The notes under the pieces: generated by a model
Database searches by the model: none
Told to the model about the DNA's origin: nothing
The model's input: the letters and a program-made list of their open reading frames with translations, nothing else
Made by a program: the position numbers and the translations under genes
Origin: Actinomadura oligospora ATCC 43269
Lineage (GTDB): Bacteria > Actinomycetota > Actinomycetes > Streptosporangiales > Streptosporangiaceae
Reading direction: 5' to 3'
Length of the DNA stretch: 64,000 nt
Assembly (NCBI RefSeq): GCF_000518265.1
Contig: NZ_JADG01000013.1
Coordinates: forward strand, 186,001 to 250,000
Part shown: positions 18,946 through 27,594 of the stretch, in pieces
How the letters are laid out: the number at the start of each line of letters is the position of its first letter
Position numbering within the stretch: the stretch's first letter is position 1

Positions 18946-19827
18946 TCAGGCGGCGATGCGGAGGTAGTGGGCCCAGTACCCGGCCCACGGACCGTACGGC
19001 TCGCCGAGTTTCCGTACGTCGGCGGCGGTGAGCGGACGGCCGTAGACGCGGGACGCGGCCGTGACGAACTGCTTCTCGTCCGGCACCTCGTCCATCCGGC
19101 CGAAGCCCCTGATCAGGATGAAGGCGGCCGACCAGGGGCCGATGCCGGGGAGGTTCAGCAGGACGTCCTTGGCCTCCTCGAAGGGGGCCGTGCGCAGGTG
19201 GTCCTCGTCGAGGTCGAGCCACGCGCGGACGGTGCCGTCCAGGTACTGGCCCTTGCGGAGGTTGCCGACGAGCTCGGCGATGCGTCCGGCGGGAAGGGAG
19301 GCCAGCTGCTCGACGTCCGGAAACGCCCGGTACGGGACGTCGTCGACGGTCAGGACGTTGTCGAAGGCCTCGGCGAGGGCCTGCTTCTCCTTCGCGGCGA
19401 CGGGCAGCGCCGTGCGCTGCGACAGGATCGCCCAGACGGCGTTCTCCAGCGGCGTCGGGAACTTGACCTGGTGATAGCCGTGCAGCCGGTCGATCACCGG
19501 CGCGAAGCCGGGGTCGCGGCGGCCGATCTCGTAGAAGCCGCTGAGGTCGTCGTCCAGGCTGAGCCAGGACGTGATCTGCCGTCGCACCTCCGCGACCTCC
19601 TCGTTCGAAGGCGGCGGCCCGTCGAACCGCAGGTCGCAGCGCAGGCCTTCGCCGTCCGGCAGCGCCGTCAGCCGGACGGCGAACGTGCGCCCGCCCGCGC
19701 GCAGGGCCCGGGTGAGCGTCCCGCCGTCCACCCGCTGCTGCCCGGCGGCCGGCCGGAACCCGGACAGGAAGCGCAGCTGCGGCGCGAAGTCGAACGGCGG
19801 GACGGCCGGAAACGTGAACGTGGTCAT
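18946..19827 (-). CDS. DNA-3-methyladenine glycosylase, AlkA/HhH-GPD type
   Basis: This 293-residue base-excision-repair glycosylase of the helix-hairpin-helix superfamily is likely to remove alkylated purines. The N-terminal half is the AlkA-type sheet domain. The HhH is LLNLPGIGPWSAAFILIRGF, and the catalytic Asp of the GPD region is in GRMDEVPDEKQF. FPTPLENAVWAILSQRTALP is the conserved helix before it. It lies convergent to the TetR gene and next to mutY, forming a small repair cluster. Confidence 0.88.
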   Translation of the reverse strand: MTTFTFPAVPPFDFAPQLRFLSGFRPAAGQQRVDGGTLTRALRAGGRTFAVRLTALPDGEGLRCDLRFDGPPPSNEEVAEVRRQITSWLSLDDDLSGFYEIGRRDPGFAPVIDRLHGYHQVKFPTPLENAVWAILSQRTALPVAAKEKQALAEAFDNVLTVDDVPYRAFPDVEQLASLPAGRIAELVGNLRKGQYLDGTVRAWLDLDEDHLRTAPFEEAKDVLLNLPGIGPWSAAFILIRGFGRMDEVPDEKQFVTAASRVYGRPLTAADVRKLGEPYGPWAGYWAHYLRIAA

Positions 19828-19953
19828 GACGCCCTCTCTATGCCTGCGCGAAGATGATCTGCGTGCATCCTAAATCCGCGCTCTGACATTCCGGCCGCAC
19901 GCGCCCCGGATCAGCTGGAGCGGGCCTGCCGGATCGGCCGGGGTGTCGGGGGA

Positions 19954-20823
19954 TCAGCCGGGGAGGGCGTAGCGGCCGTCGTCGAGGGGGTCGACGAGGC
20001 CGTCCGAGATCAGGCCGTCGAGGGCGCGTTCGCGCTGGATGGCGTCCGACCACACCACGTCCAGGGCGGGCTTGCCGACCGGGCCGTGCGCGTCGCGCAG
20101 GACGGCGAGCAGGCGGCCACGGCACTGCCGGTCGGTGCCCGCATAGGACTGGCCGCGACGCGGCGGTCCGTCGTAGGCGGGACGGCCCCGCGCCTGCCAC
20201 TCGCACCGGTCGAGGACCGGGCAGTCCACGCAGCGCGGCGAGCGGGCCGTGCAGACCAGCGCGCCCAGCTCCATGACCGCCACCGACCAGCGCGCGGCGG
20301 TCGGCGGGTCCAGGGGGAGCAGCGACTCGGCCGTCGTGACCTCGGCTCGGGTCTGCGACTTGGGCGGGTACTCGACGCCGTCGACCATCCGCGCCAGGAC
20401 GCGCCGGACGTTGGTGTCCAGCACCGCGTGCCGCTGCCCGAAGGCGAAGCTCGCGACGGCCGCCGCCGTGTAGGAGCCGATTCCGGGCAGGTCGAGGAGG
20501 GCCTCGTGGGAGTCCGGGACCACGCCGCCGTGCCGGTCCACGATCGCCTGCGCCGCCGCGTGCAGCCGCAGCGCGCGGCGCGGGTAGCCGAGCCGTCCCC
20601 AGGCGCGCACGGCCTCCCCGGACGGCTCGGCCGCGAGCGCGGCGGGCGTCGGCCAGCGCTCCAGCCAGGTGTGCCAGACCGGGAGGACCCGGACCACCGG
20701 CGTCTGCTGCAACATGATCTCGCTGACCAGGACGCCCCAGGGGGTCGCGCCCGGCGCCCGCCAGGGCAGGTCCCGGGCGTTCGCGTCGTACCAGGCCAGG
20801 ATCGGGTCGGTGAACTTCCGCAT
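19954..20823 (-). CDS. mutY: A/G-specific adenine glycosylase MutY
   Basis: This enzyme removes adenine mispaired with 8-oxoguanine. From the chosen start (289 residues): catalytic Glu35 in VSEIMLQQTPV, HhH LDLPGIGSYTAAAVAS, Asp136 in AVLDTNVRRVL, and four 4Fe-4S cysteines at 191, 198, 201 and 207 (C-x6-C-x2-C-x5-C). The C-terminal recognition domain is short, as in other actinobacterial MutY proteins. The start is uncertain: ATG at 20823 or, four codons earlier, 20835. No SD is seen. Confidence 0.93.
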   Translation of the reverse strand: MRKFTDPILAWYDANARDLPWRAPGATPWGVLVSEIMLQQTPVVRVLPVWHTWLERWPTPAALAAEPSGEAVRAWGRLGYPRRALRLHAAAQAIVDRHGGVVPDSHEALLDLPGIGSYTAAAVASFAFGQRHAVLDTNVRRVLARMVDGVEYPPKSQTRAEVTTAESLLPLDPPTAARWSVAVMELGALVCTARSPRCVDCPVLDRCEWQARGRPAYDGPPRRGQSYAGTDRQCRGRLLAVLRDAHGPVGKPALDVVWSDAIQRERALDGLISDGLVDPLDDGRYALPG

Positions 20824-20889
20824 GACGAGGTGCATTGTGGCACGGCGGGTCGCCACGTCCCGGACGATCCCCATATGCATACTGTCCGC

Positions 20890-21582
20890 ATGGACGCGGA
20901 TACTGAACGTGATCCAGAGGAAGAGTGGGGGATCGACCAGTACTGGCGGCGGCGGGCGATCGCGCTCGCCGGCGTGCTGGGCATGGTCGGCCTGACCGCC
21001 TGGGCCTGCGGCGCGTTCGGCGGCGTGGGCGGCGGCGACACGAAGAAGCCGCCGCTGCAGAGCGTCGCCGGGGTCGGATCGGCGACGCCCTCGCCGTCCG
21101 CCACGCCCGGCGTGCCCGTCCCGGCGCCCACGGTCACCGTCACCACGACCTCCAAGGTCACCCTGCCCCCCAAGAAGCCCGCCCCGAAGGACGGCGACGC
21201 GTGCGCGCCGCGCGACGTGGTGGTGAACTTCGCCTCCAGCGGTGACAGCTTCACCGGTGACGCGCGGCCGTCGTTCCGCCTCACCGTGGTCAACACGGGG
21301 CAGCGCACCTGCCGCTACGACGTCGGGACGCGCAGCCTGGACGTCCGCATCACGTCCGGCTCGGACAGGGTGTGGTCGGCGTCGGTGTGCGACGGCGGGT
21401 CCGGGGCGTCCGTGCAGACGCTGCGGCGCGGCATTCCGTACGTGACCACGGTGACCTGGGACCGCAGGCGCTCCGGGGCCGACTGCTCGGGCAGGCGCGA
21501 CAAGGCCCTGCCCGGCACCTACGTCGCGGCCCTGAAGGCCGACCAGGTCAAACCCCAGAAGCAGGTCTTCCACCTCCGCTGA
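20890..21582 (+). CDS. Membrane-anchored extracytoplasmic protein, function unknown
   Basis: This 230-residue protein has a cytosolic acidic N-terminus (MDADTERDPEEEWGID), one transmembrane helix at about residues 22-40 (RAIALAGVLGMVGLTAWACG), a Pro/Thr/Ser linker, and an extracytoplasmic beta-rich domain. The domain has four Cys residues (GDACAPRD, RTCRYDV, SVCDGG, GADCSG), probably two disulfides. It is divergent from mutY, and the same layout next to mutY and disA is familiar from other actinomycetes. No enzymatic motif is seen. Confidence 0.8.
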   Translation: MDADTERDPEEEWGIDQYWRRRAIALAGVLGMVGLTAWACGAFGGVGGGDTKKPPLQSVAGVGSATPSPSATPGVPVPAPTVTVTTTSKVTLPPKKPAPKDGDACAPRDVVVNFASSGDSFTGDARPSFRLTVVNTGQRTCRYDVGTRSLDVRITSGSDRVWSASVCDGGSGASVQTLRRGIPYVTTVTWDRRRSGADCSGRRDKALPGTYVAALKADQVKPQKQVFHLR

Positions 21583-21595
21583 CGCCTGCCGGATT

Positions 21596-21637
21596 GGTCC
21601 TCTGGAACGGGACGCGGTTGGCCCTGTCCAGAGGACC
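21596..21637 (+). terminator. Hairpin after the membrane-anchored protein gene
   Basis: GGTCCTCTGGA (21596-21606) pairs exactly with TCCAGAGGACC (21627-21637), with a 20-base loop. It begins 14 bases after the stop codon. There is no U-tract. Confidence 0.55.
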
Positions 21638-21685
21638 GTCGCGACGGCAGGGTGGTCCCCCGACCATCACACCGGACGGGGGACC

Positions 21686-22384
21686 ATGTACTTCCAGCAC
21701 TCGCCGAACCTCTGGGCCGACCACCCTGACCTGGTCGCCGGGACCGTCGTCGTCGCGGACGGCATCACGCCGGACACCGACGTGAACGCCCGCGTCGCGG
21801 ACCACACCGCCGTCGCCCTGGCCCGGCTCGCCGAAGCGGGCCAGGAGGCCGAACTCCCCGAGATCAGAGCCTGGCGGCGGACGTTCGCCGCGATGGGCCT
21901 CAAGCCGACGCAGTACCGGTGCGCGTCCGAGGCGCTGCTGCGGCGCGTCCGGAAAGAGGGTTCGCTGCCCGTCGTCCACCCGCTGGTGGACCTGTGCAAC
22001 GCGGTGTCGGCGGCGTTCGCGATCCCGGTCGCCGCGCTCGACCTGGCGACCGTGACCGGTGGACTCACGGTCCGTCCGGCGGACGGCACGGAGGAGTACG
22101 AGACCTTCGGCGGCACGATCGAGCACCCCGCGCCGGGCGAGGTCACCTACGCCGACGAGGCGGGCCGTGCGCACGCCCGTCGCTGGACGAACCGCCAGAG
22201 CGGTCTTTCGGCCGTCCGCCCCGGGACGCGTTCGGTCCTGATCGTCGCCGAGGCCATGCACGAGACGGCGGTGTCGGACGTGCCGAAACTGGTCGCGACG
22301 CTCGCCGACGAGATCGCCGGCCTCTGGCCGGTGCGCCCGGCGACCGCCCGCGTCACCGCCTCCAGCCCGCGCCTCGACTTCTGA
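21686..22384 (+). CDS. B3/B4 tRNA-binding-domain protein
   Basis: This 232-residue free-standing protein is homologous to the B3/B4 editing-site module of bacterial phenylalanyl-tRNA synthetase beta. Recognisable parts are MGLKPTQYRCASEALLRRV, PVVHPLVDLCNAVSAAFAIP and VTGGLTVRPADGTEEYETFG. The family may edit or bind charged tRNAs or free amino acids, but few members are characterised. An SD is not obvious. It stands between the repair genes and disA. Confidence 0.88.
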   Translation: MYFQHSPNLWADHPDLVAGTVVVADGITPDTDVNARVADHTAVALARLAEAGQEAELPEIRAWRRTFAAMGLKPTQYRCASEALLRRVRKEGSLPVVHPLVDLCNAVSAAFAIPVAALDLATVTGGLTVRPADGTEEYETFGGTIEHPAPGEVTYADEAGRAHARRWTNRQSGLSAVRPGTRSVLIVAEAMHETAVSDVPKLVATLADEIAGLWPVRPATARVTASSPRLDF

Positions 22385-22510
22385 CCCATGCCTCGGCCTC
22401 TTGGCCCGAGCGTCGACCACTGATCCGGTCGGGTCGCCTGGGCGGCCACCGCCAGGGCCCGGGCCGTGACCGTTCGCCCCGGCCGTTTGGGAGGCGGCCG
22501 GGGCGGGTGG

Positions 22511-23593
22511 TCAGACGTAGCGTTCGAGGATGGAGGACTCGGCGAGGCGGGACAGGCCCTCGCGGACGCTGCGGGCGCGGGACTCGCCGACGCCGCCGAC
22601 GGCCTGCAGGTCGTCGATGGACGCGGCGAGCAGCTTCTGCAGGCCGCCGAAGTGCTCGACCAGGCGCTCCACGACCAGGCTCGGCAGCCGCGGCACCTTC
22701 GCCAGCAGCCGGTAGCCCTTCGGGGAGACGGGCAGGTCGAGTGCGTCCGGCCCGGCGAAGCCCATCACCTCGGCGACCGTGGTCAGGTCGAGCAACTCGT
22801 TCGCCGAGAGCACGTCGAGGTTCGCGAGCACCGTCTCGACCCCGACCGCGCGGGCCGTGGCGGACGGGTAGTCGCGGACGATCAGCTCGCGGTCGACGTC
22901 CACGCCGGAGACCAGCTCGTCGAGCTGGAGCGACAGCAGCCGCCCGTCGGTGCCGAGCTCGACGACGTAGCCCTCGATCTCGTCGGCGATCCGGCGGACC
23001 ATCTCCAGCCGCTGCACCACCGCGGACACGTCCCGGACGGTGACCAGGTCCTCGATCTCGAGCGCGGAGAGCGTGCCGGACACCTCGTCCAGGCGCAGCT
23101 TGTAGCGTTCGAGTGTGGCGAGCGCCTGGTTCGCCTTGGACAGGATGGCCGCCGAGTCCTCCAGGACGTAGCGGACGCCGTCCAGGTAGAGCGCGATGAT
23201 GTTCATCGACTGGCTCACCGAGATCACCGGACGGCCGGTCTGCCGCGCGACCCGTTCGGCCGTGCGGTGCCGGGTGCCGGACTCCTCGGTCGGGATCGTG
23301 GAGTCGGGCACGAGGTGAACGGCGGCGCGGACGATCCGGCCGCGGCTGTCGTCGATGACGATCGCACCGTCCATCTTGGCGAGCTCGCGCAGCCGGGTCG
23401 CGGAGAACTCCACGTCCAGCTCGAAGCCGCCGGTGCAGATCTCACTGACCTGCGCGTCGTAGCCGAGCACGATCAGCCCGCCGGTGTGGCCGCGCAGGAT
23501 GCGCTCCAGACCGTCCCGGATCTGGGTGCCCGGGGCCACCGCGGCGAGCGTCGCGCGGCGTCGTTCGTCATGACCCTTGTCGATTGCTGGCAC
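22511..23593 (-). CDS. disA: DNA integrity scanning diadenylate cyclase DisA
   Basis: This 360-residue enzyme makes c-di-AMP from two ATP and scans DNA for branched structures. The N-terminal DAC domain carries Asp75-Gly76-Ala77 (MDGAIVID) and GTRHRTAER (Arg108-His109-Arg110), both intact. A linker helix and a C-terminal HhH DNA-binding domain follow (ASIDDLQAVGGVGESRARSV). Length is typical. The start is GTG. It lies 112 bp downstream of radA on the same strand, the conserved pairing in which RadA controls DisA. Its product should act on the riboswitch before the NlpC/P60 gene. Confidence 0.97.
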   Translation of the reverse strand: MPAIDKGHDERRRATLAAVAPGTQIRDGLERILRGHTGGLIVLGYDAQVSEICTGGFELDVEFSATRLRELAKMDGAIVIDDSRGRIVRAAVHLVPDSTIPTEESGTRHRTAERVARQTGRPVISVSQSMNIIALYLDGVRYVLEDSAAILSKANQALATLERYKLRLDEVSGTLSALEIEDLVTVRDVSAVVQRLEMVRRIADEIEGYVVELGTDGRLLSLQLDELVSGVDVDRELIVRDYPSATARAVGVETVLANLDVLSANELLDLTTVAEVMGFAGPDALDLPVSPKGYRLLAKVPRLPSLVVERLVEHFGGLQKLLAASIDDLQAVGGVGESRARSVREGLSRLAESSILERYV

Positions 23594-23705
23594 CTGGCCC
23601 CCGGAGGTCGCTTACCGGCGTCAGTTTACCGAGAGGGCCGGGCGGACGGCTCCTCCCCTGGTCGCAAGCGTGACGCGCACGGAACTGGTCGGCGGGGCGG
23701 ACGGG

Positions 23706-25238
23706 TCAGGGGGCCGTGAAGGACACCTGGAGCGCCTGGGTCAGGCTGTCCACCTCCATCACCTTCATACCCTCGAAATCGCTGAGCAGGGGGTCGGCGC
23801 GCCTGAGCGGGGAGCCGTCGCCGAGCTCCAGCGACCCGCGCGGCACCACCGCGTGCTTGAACCCGAGCCGCGCGGCCTCGGCCAGCCGCCGCTGGACGCC
23901 CGGCACCACCCGCACCTCGCCCGCGAGCCCGACCTCGCCGAGCGCGACCAGCGTGGACGACAGCGACTGCTCGACGGTCGACCCGGCGACGGCGAGGGCC
24001 ATCGCGAGGTCGACGGACGTCTCGGACAGCCGCACCCCGCCGACCGTGGAGACGTACACGTCCTGCTCGTGCATGGAGATCTTGCAGCGCTGCGCGAGGA
24101 CGGCCAGCACCATCGCGACGCGCGAGGCGTCCAGCCCGGAGTGCGCGCGGCGCGGGGACGGCAGGTGCGACTTGGCGACCAGCGCCTGCACCTCGGCGAC
24201 CAGCGGACGCCGTCCCTCGAGCGTGACCGTGACGCAGGTGCCGGGCACCGGCTCCTCGCGGCGGGTGAGGAACAGCCCGGACGGGTCGGGCAGGCCGACG
24301 AGGCCGACTTCGGACAGGTCGAAGCAGCCCAGCTCGTCGGTCGGGCCGTACCGGTTCTTGACGGCGCGGATCATGCGCAGGCGGCTGTGCCGGTCGCCCT
24401 CGAAGTACAGGACGACGTCGACGAGGTGCTCGAGCAGCCGGGGCCCGGCGATCGCGCCCTCCTTGGTGACGTGCCCGACCAGCACGACCGTGATGCCGCG
24501 CTCCTTGGCGACCCGGATCAGGTTGGCGGCGACCTCGCGGATCTGGGTGACGCCGCCGGGGGCGCCGTCCACCTCGGACGTCCCGATCGTCTGGATCGAG
24601 TCGACGACCAGCAGGACCGGCTCGACCGCGTCGATGTGCCCGAGGATCGCCGACAGCTCGGTCTCGGCGGCCAGGTACAGGTCGTCGGTGATCGCGCCGA
24701 CCCGGTCGGCCCGCAGCCGCACCTGCTCGGCCGACTCCTCCCCGGTCACGTACAGGACGGGCGTCCGCTCACGCTTCCCATCGCCCGCCCCGTCGTCCGC
24801 GCCGCCTGTGGCTCCGGCTCGGACGGGGGCCAGCGGATCCTGCGCGGACCCCTGCCCCGTGCGGGCCTGCGGCGGGACGTTCGCGAGCGCCGGAGCGGAC
24901 GCGAGCGCCGCGACCTCCAGCAGCAGCGTGGACTTGCCGATGCCGGGCTCGCCCGCCAGCAGCAGCACGGCCCCCGGCACGATGCCGCCGCCGAGCACCC
25001 GGTCGAGCTCGTCCAGCCCGGTGGGACGGGTGCGCGCGGACCGCACGTCCACCTGCCCGATCGGACGCGCCGGAGCCGACACCGGCCCGGCCGCGACGAC
25101 CCGCGCGGGTGTGGCGGACGCCGCCTCGACGATCGTGCCCCACGCCTGGCACTCACCGCACCGTCCCACCCACTTGGACGTCTGCCACCCGCACTCGCCG
25201 CAGTGGTAGGCCGCCCGCGCGGTCTTCGCCTTCGCCAT
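23706..25238 (-). CDS. radA: DNA repair protein RadA
   Basis: This 510-residue DnaB-like helicase/ATPase of recombination processes branched intermediates. A C4 zinc finger sits at Cys13, 16, 27 and 30. Walker A is GEPGIGKST at about 96-104. The RadA-specific KNRFG motif appears as KNRYGPTDE, and a Lon-like domain forms the C-terminus. About 45 low-complexity residues (rich in Ala, Gly and Gln) are inserted between the Walker A helix and VLYVTGEES. I chose the ATG at 25238 (MAKAKTARAAYHCGECGW). TACGCT lies 7 nt upstream and there is no SD, so it is probably leaderless. Confidence 0.95.
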   Translation of the reverse strand: MAKAKTARAAYHCGECGWQTSKWVGRCGECQAWGTIVEAASATPARVVAAGPVSAPARPIGQVDVRSARTRPTGLDELDRVLGGGIVPGAVLLLAGEPGIGKSTLLLEVAALASAPALANVPPQARTGQGSAQDPLAPVRAGATGGADDGAGDGKRERTPVLYVTGEESAEQVRLRADRVGAITDDLYLAAETELSAILGHIDAVEPVLLVVDSIQTIGTSEVDGAPGGVTQIREVAANLIRVAKERGITVVLVGHVTKEGAIAGPRLLEHLVDVVLYFEGDRHSRLRMIRAVKNRYGPTDELGCFDLSEVGLVGLPDPSGLFLTRREEPVPGTCVTVTLEGRRPLVAEVQALVAKSHLPSPRRAHSGLDASRVAMVLAVLAQRCKISMHEQDVYVSTVGGVRLSETSVDLAMALAVAGSTVEQSLSSTLVALGEVGLAGEVRVVPGVQRRLAEAARLGFKHAVVPRGSLELGDGSPLRRADPLLSDFEGMKVMEVDSLTQALQVSFTAP

Positions 25239-25417
25239 GCGCCGAAGCGTACGGCCCGCCACCGACAGAAAGCCCCGGCCCCCGTCCCGACCAGGTCAGA
25301 TTTCGGTCACCTCGCGTGTCCGGCCGATGACCTTCCGCTCGCGAGCCCCTACCGTGACGTCCGGGAGCCCGGCCGCGAGCGCCGGCTCACGGATCCGCCG
25401 CGAAAGGACCCGGGGAC

Positions 25418-26272
25418 ATGCGCAGACTCGCGACCACACTCGCGCTGACGATGACCGCCGCCACGCCCCTGCCCGCCGTCGCCGCCGGACGGTCGACCGG
25501 CCTCCGGTACGCGGCGCTCGGCGACTCCTTCACCGCCGGCCCGCTGATCCCGAGGGCGCACGGCCTGCTCGGCTGCCTGCGCTCGGACCACAACTATCCG
25601 TCCCTGGTCGCCGCGTCCCTGAAGGCGACCCTCACGGACGTGAGCTGCACCGGCGCCGAGACCGTCGACATGACCCACCGGCAGCCGACCACGACCGGCG
25701 TCAACCCGCCCCAGATCGACTCGGTCACCCGCGACACCGACCTGGTGACCCTCGGCATCGGCGGCAACGACGTGGGCTTCACCAAGGTCCTCGTCGCCTG
25801 CGCCGCCGACAGCCTCCTGTCCCCGATGGGCGCGCCCTGCTCCACCCACTACGGCGCGACCCTCGACAAACGCATCAAGGACACCGCGCCGAAGATCGGG
25901 GACGTTCTCCGGCGGATCCACGCGCGCGCCCCGCACGCGCGCGTCCTGGTGGTCGGCTACATGCGCCTTCTGCCCGACGGCGTCGGCTGCTGGCCCAAGG
26001 TCCCGCTGTCCACCGGCGACGTCCCCTACCTGAACACGGCCGAGCGCCACCTGAACGCCATGCTCGCCGCCGCGGCCGCCGCCAACAACGCCACCTTCGT
26101 CGACACCTACAAGGGCACCGAGGGCCACGACGCCTGCGCGCCGTCCCGCTCCCGCTGGGTGGAGGGCCTCCTCCCGTCCCACAAGGCCGCCCCGGCCCAC
26201 CCCAACAAGGCGGGCATGCGACACATCGCCACCCGCATCCGCTCAACCCTCGACGCCACCATCAACACCTGA
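25418..26272 (+). CDS. Secreted GDSL/SGNH-family hydrolase
   Basis: This 284-residue exported lipase/esterase has a signal peptide at residues 1-23 (RRLATTLALTMTAATPLPAV). SGNH blocks: I YAALGDSFTAGP with the nucleophile Ser; III LVTLGIGGNDVGF; V PAHPNKAGMRHIA with the catalytic His. Cys pairs suggest disulfides, as in the Streptomyces scabies esterase-type family. The ATG is preceded by GAAAGGA. It ends 18 bp before a MITE-like element. Confidence 0.93.
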   Translation: MRRLATTLALTMTAATPLPAVAAGRSTGLRYAALGDSFTAGPLIPRAHGLLGCLRSDHNYPSLVAASLKATLTDVSCTGAETVDMTHRQPTTTGVNPPQIDSVTRDTDLVTLGIGGNDVGFTKVLVACAADSLLSPMGAPCSTHYGATLDKRIKDTAPKIGDVLRRIHARAPHARVLVVGYMRLLPDGVGCWPKVPLSTGDVPYLNTAERHLNAMLAAAAAANNATFVDTYKGTEGHDACAPSRSRWVEGLLPSHKAAPAHPNKAGMRHIATRIRSTLDATINT

Positions 26273-26290
26273 GCGGCGTCGCCGGGACTC

Positions 26291-26455
26291 AGGGCGTGTC
26301 TCGAAGCCACCTGCCCTACTGCGCGACGCCCAGGCGCGCACCTCGTGGGGTTGTCGTCGGTCGACGGCCAAACCCGGGCCGACTCCCTCCTCCGCCCCCA
26401 CGATGCACGCACCCGGACGCCGCTCGCCACGGACGCCGACTTCGAGACACGCCCT
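26291..26455. mobile_element. MITE-like element with 16-bp perfect terminal inverted repeats
   Basis: AGGGCGTGTCTCGAAG (26291-26306) and its exact reverse complement (26440-26455) bound 165 bp without a coding frame. The next about 45 bp on each side are also imperfectly complementary, so the element as a whole can fold back. The repeats resemble ends of actinomycete DDE insertion sequences, but no transposase is present. It lies between two convergent genes, and its right end supplies the sequence after the first base of the hydrolase stop codon. No clear target-site duplication is visible. Confidence 0.7.
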
Positions 26456-27515
26456 AGAGACCGAGGTTCTTGTGGGTTCGGGCTATGAGGTCGCCCAGGT
26501 GGTCGGAGACGGTGGCGGGGCGTTCGAGCATGGCCATGTGGCCGGCGTCGGCGAGGACTTCGAGGCGGGCGGTGGGGATGCGGGCCGCGAGGCGGAGGGT
26601 GTGGCCGACCGGGGTGAGGAGGTCGTGTTCGGCGCCGAGGACGAGGGTCTCGATCCGGCCGAGGTGGGCGCAGTCGGAGATGACGTCGTGGGTGATCATC
26701 GAGTGCAGGAAGTCGAGGACGGCCTCCATGCGGGTGTCGGCGGCCATCTGCTCGGCGAACGCGACGGCGGAGGGGCTGGCGTCCGGGCCGAAGGCGGCGT
26801 GGTCCTCGAAGAGCAGGACGCCGTCGCGGCCGAGGTGGCGGACCTTCTCGATGAGGGACGAGCCCACGCCGGCCAGGCGCAGGGTGCGGGGGAGGGTCCG
26901 CCGGGTCAGGCGGGCCGCCAGGGCGGGCAGGCCCAGGGTGATCTCGCCGAGGCCGCCGGACGAGGTGTTGCAGAGGGCGGCGGCGACGACGCGGTCGCCG
27001 AGCAGGTGGGGGTACTCGTCGGCGAGGCGCTGGATGGTCATGCCGCCCATGGAGTGGCCGACGAGGACGACCGGGGTGCCCGCCGGGACGGTCTGCTCGA
27101 TCACGTCGGCGAGGTCGTGGGCGAGGCGGGGCAGGCCGTAGTCGTCGCGGGCGCCGCCGTCGGAGCGGCCGTGCCCGCGCTGGTCCCAGAACACCAGGCG
27201 GCCGAGGCCGCGCAGGGCGCGGCGCTGGAAGTGCCAGGAGTCCTGGGAGAGGGTCCAGCCGTGCGAGAAGACGATCGCGAGGTCCGTGCGGTCCTCGCCG
27301 TCCACCTCGGCGTACAGGCGGGTGCCGTCGGACGCGCGGACCGGGGTGGGACGGCCGCGCAGGGAGCCGAACGGCTCGGCGGCGTGCGGGTCGGGACGGT
27401 CGCGGAGGCGGCGGACGGCGCGGCGCTGCGCGGCGATCCCGGCTCCGCCGAGGAGCACGGCCGAGCCCGCGCCGACGGCGGTCGCGGTGAGGGTGGTGCT
27501 GACGGCGCTGCGCAT
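26454..27515 (-). CDS. Alpha/beta hydrolase, membrane-anchored
   Basis: This 353-residue hydrolase has an N-terminal hydrophobic segment (TTLTATAVGAGSAVLLGGAG) that should anchor or export it. The alpha/beta fold shows the oxyanion segment VFSHGWTLSQD, the nucleophile elbow LVGHSMGGMT, an acid residue in LVLGAEHDLLTP and the catalytic His in ADAGHMAML. Start ATG follows AGGGAG. The TAG stop falls at the junction with the MITE-like element, so the present C-terminus (THKNLGL) may have been set by that insertion. The substrate is unknown. Confidence 0.9.
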   Translation of the reverse strand: MRSAVSTTLTATAVGAGSAVLLGGAGIAAQRRAVRRLRDRPDPHAAEPFGSLRGRPTPVRASDGTRLYAEVDGEDRTDLAIVFSHGWTLSQDSWHFQRRALRGLGRLVFWDQRGHGRSDGGARDDYGLPRLAHDLADVIEQTVPAGTPVVLVGHSMGGMTIQRLADEYPHLLGDRVVAAALCNTSSGGLGEITLGLPALAARLTRRTLPRTLRLAGVGSSLIEKVRHLGRDGVLLFEDHAAFGPDASPSAVAFAEQMAADTRMEAVLDFLHSMITHDVISDCAHLGRIETLVLGAEHDLLTPVGHTLRLAARIPTARLEVLADAGHMAMLERPATVSDHLGDLIARTHKNLGL

Positions 27516-27594
27516 CGGTCTCCCTGGGGCCGGAGGGGCGGCGGGCGGGAGCAATTGTTGTACAGGCCGTCCAGTAGACGGAAGGGGTTGTGAC

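Noticed and set aside
26285..26461. Target-site duplication around the MITE-like element
   Set aside because: The flanks (ACTC on the left, AGAG on the right) are not a direct repeat. The element is called from its inverted ends only.
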